Origin: Mactromeris polynyma
Lineage: Eukaryota > Mollusca > Bivalvia > Venerida > Mactridae
Direction of reading: 5' to 3'
DNA: 64,000 bases
Assembly: GCA_032209605.1 (NCBI GenBank)
Contig: JASFXZ010000001.1
Span: forward strand, 4,402,001 to 4,466,000
In this document: in pieces, positions 54,796 to 64,000 of the stretch
How the letters are laid out: each line of letters starts with the position of its first letter
Position numbering within the stretch: the first letter of the stretch is position 1
The notes under the pieces: generated by a model
What the model saw: only the letters and a program-made list of their open reading frames with translations
The model's database searches: none
Told to the model about the DNA's origin: nothing
Made by a program: the position numbers and the translations under genes

Positions 54796-56343
54796 ACTTT
54801 ACATATTAAACTCGATTTAATAATTTTCTTCCCAGTTTGTCCACCTTTATCTTAAGTTTGACCACTGGTTCGATCAACCTCAACTAAGCGTGTAAGTAAT
54901 ACACAAACTTGTGACTTTTTAAGTTGTTAGGTTAAAATAGAAAAATACATGTGTTTTAGGTAACCCGACCTACCTTAGATTTTCGACACCGACCCTAATT
55001 TTTTTTAATGATTCTGAAAATACGTTCTGCAACTTATAAATCCTAAATTGATTAAAATTTACTTGAAGGAAGGAAATAAGACATGTTTTTTCTTCATTTT
55101 ACTCTTTAGGAAATATGTACAGCTGTCAACATTAATCTTATGAAAACATTATCAATTCCTAAAATATTTAAAATAAAATAATATTATTGTCTAACCTACC
55201 AACCCTTACATCTTTCATCATATTACCTGAACCACACATATTTTTTATTTGGCCTTAACATGCAGTATTATCCTCATGGGCCCCTTTTCTATAATATAGA
55301 ACGATAAATATTGACTGTTGCTTAAGACATTTTTAAATGTAATAACAGACATATACTATGTATTATCGATATTTTGTATTAAGCACCTGGTTATATATAC
55401 TTATCCATGATTTGTGTTTCGTCTGAAAGTGAAACTGATATATGTGTTGTTACCATTCATGAAGTTTCTTAATGTCAAAATATGAATACCTTCTTCATAC
55501 TGTATTATGTGACAATTAAGATCAGCCAATCAGGATGTGTTACTATAGGCGCGGTACGTTACCTTACCAAAATACATTTTCAAGTACCGACATCCACTTC
55601 TAATATAACATCTGTATTATATATTGCTATTTTCTTGCTATAATATTAAATTATATGTTGATTTAAATGAACAGAAAAAAGAATTTGAGGAAAACATTAC
55701 ATAGGAAGAATCACATAGACGATTACATTTCCTGAAATACAATCGCCACTACCAAAGTTCATTAGGCGGTACAGAAATCTGCATTTAAATCAAAATAGAA
55801 GCAATTTCAGGAGAAAATATAATTTGACTATAATCAGTGTAAAGCTGTTTGCAAAAGATGGTCAACAACACTCTTTGATTTCAACTCAATTCATACCAAG
55901 TGGCAACATCTGCGTAACACAGTTGTTCCAAAGCATTCGACCTTTTATACCTCTACAAAACATTGTCAGACTCAACATTGTTGGAGTTCCTGGGAAGCTG
56001 ATCTAGTTCAGAGAATGATTTCAGGAGGGAGGCCATATTTCATGTCATATTGACAAATGTTATTCAAAGGGTCTGTTATAACATTGGACTTTATTTGCTG
56101 TTAGTAGTGACCAAATATTTACTAGTGCTTGTTCTAAAATTTGAAGGTATCTCTACTGTTACTAAAACAATGTTTGTCATTTCTATTTCAATACCTAGAA
56201 TGTCTAGAACAAGTGGAGATAAAGATATTCGTTTCTTTAATGTACCATGTATTGATAAATCTTTAAATACTTGCATTTATGACATATACATATCTGTGTA
56301 AAAAGATAGTGTCTTGCGATTTGGCCATATACACGTTAAGTTG
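54796..56343. other. Intergenic sequence, no gene supported
   Basis: GTAACCCGACCTACC at about 54960 followed by CTAACCTACCAACCC at about 55190 looks repeat-derived. The plus frames at 55824 and 56050 have no motif and abut the R2 copy. Confidence 0.35.
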
Positions 56344-56850
56344 CAAGGCTAGTATTTATCATAACTTCATGCATGAGCGTATTGATTTTACTCTAATTTA
56401 CTGCTGATATTAGTTAATGTGTCATTTTATAATTAAATATCAACAAATGTTACACAAAGGGTCTAATAGCTTTGTATTTCATTTACACACAATAGTGACA
56501 AACGTTTTACTAGTTTTACAATTTTAAGGTTCTGCGTATTACTTACAATTCTTCTTTATTTCGGTTTGAAAATCTAGCATTTCTTATCTAGCATTTCTAG
56601 AACAAGTCAGATTGAAGAATGCTGGGATTTTTTTTACTATTGTTTCAATAATGTTTTATTCTTCTAGCATCTTTTCGTCTTATATTTCTGTTATATTTCA
56701 TATTCCTGACAAAACATCTGACATATTTACACAAACTTTGACCTTATAAAACTGTTTTGAAACAACACCGAAGTATGCGACAAGTTGCCAGCTTCGCCAG
56801 AGACAAGTGATACCGTCTCATAGCACCTGCAGTGCTTTGGTCTATATTTC
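56344..56850 (+). repeat. Dispersed repeat family R2, copy 2
   Basis: TATTGATTTTACTCTAA, TGTCATTTTATAATTAAATA, AAAGGGTCTAATAGCTTTGT, TACAATTTTAAGGTTCTGCG, GTTTGAAAATCTAGCATTTC, GACATATTTACACAAACTTTG and CAAGTTGCCAGCTTCG follow the order of 540-1015. Confidence 0.8.
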
Positions 56851-56991
56851 TGACACTTGTCTGAAAGGTTAGAACTTTCAGCGTCAGCTAGGAATCAATT
56901 TACAAACTGACACTGCGTTTCGACTCAAGAACAAGCTTATAAACACAATAACTGATTTTAATACAAAGAAAAAATAAACGTCAACACTCAC

Positions 56992-57164
56992 CTTTTAAAA
57001 AACTCGATCGCTTCCCTTACACTACTCTCAAATTCGAGGAAAAGCGAGTGTTTGGAGGCTGCGTATATATTTGTGCAAACTTGTTTCAAATGTTCAGAGA
57101 AAATAGTTTTCCCGTTTTCATTGTAATAATATACAGTAAAAATAGCCCCGCCCCTATCAGCCAT
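56992..57164 (-). CDS. First coding exon of an unrecognised gene, 57 codons + 2 nt
   Basis: Read on the minus strand, ATG at 57164-57162 is in a good context (AAACATGGCT). The exon ends at 56992 (AAAAG) with the donor GTGAGT at 56991-56986. It encodes MADRGGAIFTVYYYNENGKT, IFSEHLKQVCTNIYAASK and HSLFLEFESSVREAIEFFK. The composition is protein-like, with a beta-rich start and an amphipathic helical end. The pattern of aromatic residues ending in EAIEFF faintly recalls the small viroplasmin/RNase H1 N-terminal fold, but that is a guess. The rest of the gene would lie at lower coordinates and I could not follow it. A broken copy of codons 35-54 is at 32640-32695, so the exon may belong to a repeated gene or element. 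Confidence 0.5.
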
Positions 57165-57257
57165 GTTTATCAACCGGATAAGTTATTCGTACTTTGTTCG
57201 TGACACAACCGCCAACTGATCATATTGCGAAACTATTTTCAATTCTGACCCCTGCAT

Positions 57258-57291
57258 TCTGAGCAAATGGATTTTATTTCATATTTATATA
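57258..57291 (-). promoter_or_regulatory. Candidate TATA box and initiator for the minus-strand exon
   Basis: On the minus strand TATATAAA occupies 57291-57284, and TCAGA with its A at 57260 lies 31 bases downstream of the TATA start. This would give a leader of about 96 nt, which contains upstream ATGs. The AT-rich context makes a chance TATA possible. Confidence 0.3.
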
Positions 57292-58151
57292 TATAGTTCC
57301 CATTCCGGCCGCGGTTACGATTTTAGCAATTTCTGTACCAACTGATCAGTTAAGCAAACTTATTTAAATTTTCTGACCAATTTTAATTCAGATAAACTGT
57401 CAGAAAATTGATTTTTATATCAATAACTAGCATATGTTCCCAAAAGTGCTGATTAATTATGCACACGAAACCTCAGTTATGATAAACGATAGTGTAGTGG
57501 AAGTATATAGCGTGCAAAGTTCAGTTACTTAGACGTCATCAACAAAATCTCGAGTTGTTCATCAGTTCAGTACCTTACAAATTCAACCTAAACATTTCAA
57601 AGTCAATAACGTTTATGCCAGTTTCGCGATACGATGCACTTAAAAATTCGTTCATGAATCAATAAACGTTGTCAAACGTCTACAGATCAAATTGAGCGAC
57701 AATCCTTGATTGCTGAAGGTGAAAAATAAACGAACGATTTATTTAAGGATTTAATCTTTATTACTGACTTGCTATCACTCATCTATGACAAACCCACGCA
57801 GTCTTCAGATTTAGAATAAACTAAATATAGATTATTTCGACCTAAGACCATAGCCTACTTTTAAAGACTTTTAATTTTAACTAAAACTTAGCAAGCTTTG
57901 ATATTCGAGCAAAACGGTTATTATCAGAAATTAAGTAATCATATTTAAGTATTAAACCTATTCCACCGGACGCATTGCCGTTTCATATAGCTTTAATCAA
58001 ATCATCTTTAAATGGCGGCAAGTCATGACAATTTGTTAAATACTACATCAAACACCGATAAATAGTTTGATTACATCCGTACATCCCACCTAGCTGACCG
58101 TTCCTCTTTCACACATGTTCACACACGCAAACAGTCGACAAAAATTCTATC
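57292..58151. other. Spacer between divergent candidate promoters
   Basis: About 0.9 kb without ORFs. It contains CCGGCCGCGG at about 57307, one of the few GC-rich spots. It could hold shared regulatory sequence for the two head-to-head exons. Confidence 0.35.
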
Positions 58152-58185
58152 TATAAAAACAAGACTTGGACGTCGAAACTTCAGT
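58152..58185 (+). promoter_or_regulatory. Candidate TATA box and initiator for the plus-strand exon
   Basis: TATAAAA at 58152-58158 and TCAGT at 58181-58185 place a predicted start at 58183, 31 bases from the TATA start. This is the usual animal TATA-to-Inr distance. The leader to 58338 would be about 156 nt and has no upstream ATG. Confidence 0.55.
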
Positions 58186-58338
58186 GGAATATTGGATATT
58201 GAAGAAGTCACTGAAAGAGCTGAAGTCGCGAGAAACGAAGCGCGTTCGCTGAAACTAGGAGAACAGCTGGACACGAGAAAATTTCAAATTTTATAACAAA
58301 ACGGTAAAAACCAAAACATAAATAACACTCTCAGGACA

Positions 58339-58435
58339 ATGGATCTTTCCATAGCAACAAGAACAAGTTTTAAACATTTGCAAATCTTTGGACTTGGACT
58401 ACTTCTTGTGATCTGCCTAATTTCAACTCAAATAG
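58339..58435 (+). CDS. First coding exon of an unrecognised secreted or membrane protein
   Basis: The ATG at 58339 (GGACAATGG) opens 32 codons plus one base, ended by the donor GTAAGT at 58436. The peptide MDLSIATRTSFKHLQIFGLG followed by LLLVICLISTQI has a basic stretch and then a hydrophobic core of about 15 residues. This is the shape of a signal peptide or signal anchor. The upstream TATA box and initiator with a clean leader support a real 5' end. Later exons were not found before 64000, so the first intron is long or the next exons are too short for me to recognise. The family is unknown. Confidence 0.6.
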
Positions 58436-59221
58436 GTAAGTGTATTAATTAAATTGAATCGCTTGTATTACTGCTAAAATAATTAATATTCAAACTACTG
58501 ATACATTTTGTTTGTTTTACCCTTACATATTACACGTTTTCATTCAATTTATTATAATAACGAGAAAATGTTTTAACACAAAAAACAACAAGGAAGAATA
58601 CAAAAAGAATTGTTTAGATTTTTTTGTAATTTTCCGGATGTTTGTGTTGAGTATGTAGAGCATACATTTGCGATTTTACAGAATCCTTATAAAATAACGA
58701 TCATTTGTAATGGCGTGAGGAATCATATTATCTTGAAATTTTAAAATGTTTTACGCAAAAATTGAAGAGAAAAAACTTATGCTTGTTACCAAGTAATTCT
58801 AATTATTCGGTATCTCTTATATTTTATATTTGTGCCCCAGGAAAAATTGGAAATTGAATGAAAAACCATTAAAAATTCATAACAACATAATACTATCGTT
58901 TAAGGACACTGTCAAATTCAATTTGTAATCAATTTTCGTCATAAAGGATACTCACATTGTCCAACAAATATGATCGCTTTAGTCTGATATTAATTTGGCG
59001 AAATTCTCAAACGTTTAAGATCTTCAAATGCAGAATAGCTATTTCGATTTCGTTAGTTTGTTACAATTTATATTTGATTTTAATTAAATTTTGAACCAAA
59101 CATACCAAATAATTATTAAGAAAATATATAGAAAAATAAACCATATGATAAGAAAAAATTGACATAATTATTCTGGCATTACACCCTCACCATAAAGGAA
59201 CTATTGATGTCAATTGTGTTT
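58436..59221. other. Probable first intron of the plus-strand gene
   Basis: AT-rich; no exon was identified. It begins with the GTAAGT donor. Confidence 0.4.
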
Positions 59222-59472
59222 ACATGTGGGGGTTTCGGGCAATGTAATGGTTAGGTGCGAGGTACATGCGGGGGTTTCGGGCAATGTAATGGTTAGGTGC
59301 GAGGTACATGCGGGCGTTTCGGGCAATGTAATGGTTAGGTGCGAGGTACATGCGGGGGTTTCGGGCAATGTAATGGTTAGGTGCGAAGTATATGCGGGAG
59401 TTTCGGGCAATGTAATGGTTAGGTGCGAGGTACATGCGGGCGTTTCGGGCAATGTAATGGTTAGGTGCAAGG
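59222..59472. repeat. 42-bp minisatellite, six copies
   Basis: The unit is GGGGGTTTCGGGCAATGTAA followed by TGGTTAGGTGCGAGGTACATGC, with GGGCGTTTC and GGGAGTTTC variants. The multiple-of-three length gives open frames on both strands (VSGNVMVRCEVHAG; TITLPETPACTSHL). No gene context. Confidence 0.97.
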
Positions 59473-62400
59473 TTGGAATGCATCAAAGGTTTTATCCCAC
59501 GTGGATACCTACTTCTTACTACTGACAGTCAGTTCTATGACTGATGATGTAGTCTCGCTAAGTTGTGCTTCTTATTCTATTGTTGTGCAGTCTTATGAGG
59601 TTTCTAATACCCACTCCATTTTGGTTAATGTTCCTCCTACTCTCCCCTTTTTTTGTATTCGTACACTAGGGATTTGTTTGGGACAGATCCTGAAAATGCG
59701 ACATTCCCTGTGCGTCGCTCTACCACTTCTTAAATTTTGTATAATACATTCAGTCGCGTACCATATTTGTAAAGCAAACGACCCAAACAAAGTTTAATGT
59801 AAAATGTAATAATATAATAATTTTAACAGATGTACTATTATAATCTCAAAACACACAATTACACATTCAAGCTGACAACCATATGTTAGTTACCAACAAG
59901 TATGACGTGCCACAAGCATACAAATTACTATCAATATGAGGATTTAGATAATAAAATATATGTTGGTTTCAGTCGTTTTTCTGATGTTTTGTAAAATAAA
60001 ATGAAATGGATTTCATTTTTTTCCGTAGATTTAATCTAAAATGGTCGTGACATCAAGGAAATCAAATACGTATGTGTTTATAGCTATGCACTTAATCTTT
60101 CATTTGAATTGTGACCGTTCGATACTTTACACATACAATCATTTTAACACTATCTAGCTGTTTTCCCTTTTTAAAGACAAAACACTTCACTAGAATATTT
60201 TGTTGCGAAAAGAAAGCGACATTTCCACAGTAAACAAGTAAGAAAGTAATTGGCACACGTGCACTTATTCCCGTGCACTGCATTAGGTACGTTAATTTCC
60301 ATGTATATAAAGGCAAACTAATGTAATAATGAAGATAGGATTTCCCTCAGAGTATCAGTAAGGTTGAGTGCAAAGCACAAATTCAAGTTCACCTGCTAAT
60401 TAAGATTGCCACCAATTTGAATGTGTGGTACTCTGGTTCTTTCGAGGTTTAACTCGTAGTACGAAGGGGCTTTAAGTATTGCGTTTCGACTGCATGAATT
60501 ACGAATTATTTCGAGTAGTGACAATGCAGAATATGATCGTTCACATATTCATAACTTCACTCCTACCAATGATAAAACCCACTCCGCGTATCAAGTTTTA
60601 ACAAATCAAATTTATAATATAACTCCCTCTTGAGCGGCACTAAACGTCAGCATAAAAATATAATTCGCATTTCTTAAAGCTACTGGGCATCAATTTGTCA
60701 GATATGGCAAAAAAATCAACGAACTTGCAATACTTCCTGAGTGTTAATAATTTCAATATCCGGGGATTTGTGTGATGTAATGTTGTGTACACGCAGTGCA
60801 TGTATACTATGAAAAAATATACACAGCTCAGCAAAGACACGAACAGCGTTATGAAAACTTAATTTCAACAGTAGCCATTCACAAATAAACCAACATATAT
60901 ATAAATATTACATCGAAAATGCAGCGTACCTAAGGGATAAAAGTAATATATATATAAAGGCAAGTAATATATATATATATATAATGCATGGAATTGTAGA
61001 TTTTTTTTTTTTGCTCAGTGGGACACTGTATACTTGGGGAGTAAATGTCATGAGTGGTAGAGGAAGCAGCTGAGCGAATGTCACATTCACAAACATGTCA
61101 CTCGCACATTGGTCCCTTGGGTACGAGATAAAATCAAGATTAGGGATGTCATAAGATAAAGATAATTTGATAGGACATGAATGGGATCGAGTTTAAATTA
61201 AAAAAACATGCGTGTAAATTTATCAGCACGTTTCTTTATTATGTCATATTTCAAATGTCAACGTTGTCGATGAAGAACACTAACATATACCTTATATTCC
61301 ATTTATATTACGAGACGATATTTAATTATAGAGGTAACAAAACACCAAAACATAGTTTTTATGAACAATTGTACAAGGGAATTAAAATTAAGCATGTCTA
61401 AACAATTGATTAACTTCAGACAGTCGAATTGCAAAACTAATTAAAAAAATACATCACGAAAATATCTCGATAAAATTTCTGACTCAACCTTTGATATTTA
61501 TTGAAAAAAGCGGTTTCCCAAACGATGAGAAAATAAATGCTTTCAGTCAATTTCCTGTAAGATATGAACAATAAGTGTTAAGCGACGGAGCTATTTCATA
61601 TTAATATTAAATGTATAAAATCCATAAACACAATGAGTTGCCTCCATAAATATGCTGATTAAATTCATTCAGCAGAAAATTGTATGTATAAATCGGTAAC
61701 GTAGATTAGTCAATGTCTTGAAGTAATTGGGAGCCTTTGTTCATGTTAAACCACTGTGTTGAAACCACTAATTTAAAACTAACCCACCATTAACATTAAA
61801 ATGTTGTTGCCTCAAGAATTTGATCAAAAATACAGACGCAATTCATGAAACAGGTTGAAAAGCTGAAAAGAACTCGCGTTTAAAATTTGGTATTTTTGTA
61901 TTTATGTAGGTAGTAAGAAACCTACATGTAAGCAAATTTAAAATTTGTAAACCTAAGAAGCGTGTTAGTCAAATGAAGCAACAACTTATAGAAACCAATG
62001 GATGACATGTCCTTGAACCTTGGCAGAAGTTGACTGTTTCATGCCCACAAAAACGAACAATCTATTTGTGTAAGTAAACAAGAGAGAAATAGCATATTTA
62101 AAAATGATGTCGAATATTGAAGATGAAGACTGTCGTTTCATGGTTATGAAAAAGACACACTTGCAAGTGTTCTTTAAGCGTCACTTACTTCAAATAATAC
62201 AGGCATTCCTCCAATGCAGTTAAGTAAAAACTAAAACCTTCTCAGAGTTGCTCTATCCAATCTTTACCTTAATACAAACAGAAGACTGATATATACCGAC
62301 TTTCAAGCAATATCGTTACATTTACTTCTTTAAATGTTTCAAAATCAAGATTTCACAAGTACAGAGCATTGAAATAATATGAGATTTTCGCGAGCTATTT

Positions 62401-62538
62401 TTCGTTCTATCTATAGTCTTCCAGAGTTATTTCCCAGGAAGGGACAAAGAGAAGGAGATAGATAATTCGTGATAATCTCCTGTGATTTAAGTTCTAACAA
62501 AACTCGATTACTTGCGTACTGAGACTAAGGATATGTTA
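59473..62538. other. Intronic or intergenic sequence, no gene supported
   Basis: The 110-codon plus frame 59465-59797 starts within the 42-bp array and shows no motif. (TA)n tracts lie at about 60950-60980. Nothing else is recognised. Confidence 0.35.
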
Positions 62539-62735
62539 GAGAGATTAAGTTGTTACAGGGAAAGCCACAAACACAAGACAATGCCTCCCCACACAAATCC
62601 CCGGGAAACAACCGTCTACAAAACACTGGGCATTTAGGAGGTGCAATGGTAAACATGCATGGAAACAGGTGCGCGATGAATGGTCAGATCAACCATGAAA
62701 TAAGGACAATGTAGGGGGACGACAAGGGGGGAATA
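62539..62735 (+). repeat. Dispersed repeat family R1, copy
   Basis: GAGAGATTAAGTTGTTACAG, CAATGCCTCCCCACACAAAT, GAAACAACCGTCTACAAAAC, AGGTGCAATGGTAAACATG and GGGGGACGACAAGGGGGG follow the same order as 27685-27875. Confidence 0.88.
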
Positions 62736-63563
62736 ACCTGTTTCAAATGCGCAAAGCCTAATAATGTTTTTTTTCCAAAGTTGGCCATTAGGGACAGATT
62801 TGTCCAATGTGTTGTGTTTGTTTAACAATTTTGCGGACAATGGATACTCGAAAGCAGTCAATGTTACGGATTTCTGATGTGCATCATTAGAAAAACTGGC
62901 CGAACAACAGACCAACGATAATCATTTATAAATCACACACACACATTATAAAAATTGATATAATATTTCATACGTGAGAATTTGGCTCTGTGAAATATTA
63001 CCAAATGAATGCGGTAGACAAATAGTCCCAAATGACAAAACATAACCATGTAAAGTATTGGATTAAGCTTTGTTAATGAGCAAAACGACTGCAGCTGTAC
63101 AGAAAATGTGGACTAAACATGGATCAGATGACGGTCTACTGTGACAAGCCTTGTCATGTGTTCTTTTAACATCTGAATTATTACGGTGCAGCCTTTTTGG
63201 CTTAAAAACAGTTTGTAAGAAGGAAGTATGATAACGAACATTATTTTAACGGAAGAACAAAGGGCATAGAAATATTGTGCTTAGTACACGTTGAATTTAA
63301 ATATTTCTTTAAGCTCAACTTGAAGCATAAATCAAAGTTCATGTTGGGAAAGGTCTGAGAGTGTTCAACTGTGAAAACAACTATGACAGTATAGGGAAAT
63401 GCATGAGGTATGTATTTGAGAGTAGTGCAAATTTGTGAGTAAAAATCAAGAATGTACGTCAATAGCAGATTCACGCTCCTTATGTTCACGAGAAATTTGT
63501 GAATCACCGAGTGATCATGCAGTCCAATAGTTATATATGCTCTTTCGCAATGAAATAATGTAC
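62736..63563. other. Intronic or intergenic sequence, no gene seen
   Basis: Short frames only. AAACACAACACATTGGACA-like AT-rich sequence, nothing classified. Confidence 0.35.
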
Positions 63564-63731
63564 AGTTAAACCGGAATAATAAGACTATCATTGGGACCTT
63601 TGAAAACTGGTCTTCTTATTGAGATGGTATTGGTGTTGAATAAAAGAGCAAACCCGTGAAAATGGACTTGAAAACTTTTTAATTTGAGGTGGTCTTATTG
63701 TTGAAGGTGGTCTTTAAATCGGGTTTTACTG
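63564..63731. mobile_element. Mariner-like MITE, family of 8183-8374
   Basis: The ends CAGTTAAACCGGAATAAT and ATCGGGTTTTACTG are inverted over about 14 bp. The right subterminal sequence (TTGAGGTGGTCTTATTGTTG, GGTGGTCTTTAAAT) matches the element in the IFT172 intron. Confidence 0.75.
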
Positions 63732-64000
63732 TTCTTCGTAGAAATATTCGCCGATTTTGCGAGAAATGATATGGCAATTCAAAGAAAACGATATCAGTGT
63801 CCGATATTCAATTCAAAAATCTTCAGGGACCGCAACCACCTAAAATTATGTAAATTATTCCAAGTCTTACGCCTGATTCACTCCCGCAAAGAGTGAAGTG
63901 TTTCCGCACGTTGACAGTGTTCACGTTGATCTACGACTTCGCAAAAAGCATTTGATGCGCCGCGTGCTGAAAAATTCCAATTCGCAGATTCTTTAGGGGT
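63732..64000. other. Window end, nothing recognised
   Basis: No ORF or repeat assigned. Confidence 0.3.

Noticed and set aside
59210..59525. ORFs on both strands with 14-residue repeats
   Set aside because: A 42-bp minisatellite. Open on both strands because the unit is a multiple of three and lacks stops.
62634..62915. 93-codon minus ORF
   Set aside because: Its C-terminal half is antisense of an R1 repeat copy, with no family match.

Overview
The window is animal nuclear DNA. It is AT-rich and intron-rich, it has canonical GT-AG splice sites, and it carries tRNA-headed SINEs, inverted-repeat MITEs and very large minisatellites. Three things suggest a mollusc, most likely a bivalve: the SINE tail and MITE families, the frequent AAGGGAGRYAAYT-type motif, and the IFT172 sequence. 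The phylum is an inference; no species can be named.

The only gene I recognise is the 3' end of IFT172, an intraflagellar transport IFT-B subunit, on the + strand. Ten exons between 3710 and 10992 encode the last 399 residues, and the upstream exons lie left of the window. Its introns carry a SINE, several MITEs and an unusual array. In that array the 3' splice site of the eighth visible exon, with the first 23 exon bases, is tandemly repeated ten times (8975-9592).

From about 11 to 23.9 kb there is no recognisable gene. This stretch holds one small hypothetical ORF (12602), MITEs (14071-14477 and 18531-18756), an 18-bp and a 44-bp array, and a cluster of the AAGGGAG motif. From 23.9 to 42.1 kb there is a dense cluster of unrelated minisatellites: 38/39 bp, 35 bp, 21 bp, 56 bp, 38/42/44 bp (6.2 kb long) and 40 bp. 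Three of them have higher-order structure, with periods of 501, 1454 and 448 bp. These arrays make long open frames that I do not regard as genes.

From 42 to 57 kb there are dispersed-repeat copies, SINEs with clear insertion history, and nested MITEs. At 57-58.5 kb there is a candidate head-to-head pair of first exons: one on the minus strand (ATG at 57164) and one on the plus strand with a signal-peptide-like N-terminus (ATG at 58339). Each has a TATA box and an initiator-like motif about 31 bases apart. Both genes would continue outside what can be followed here. The rest, to 64 kb, is intronic or intergenic, with a 42-bp minisatellite and more dispersed repeats.

All repeat-family relations were made by eye within this window, and copy numbers are approximate.
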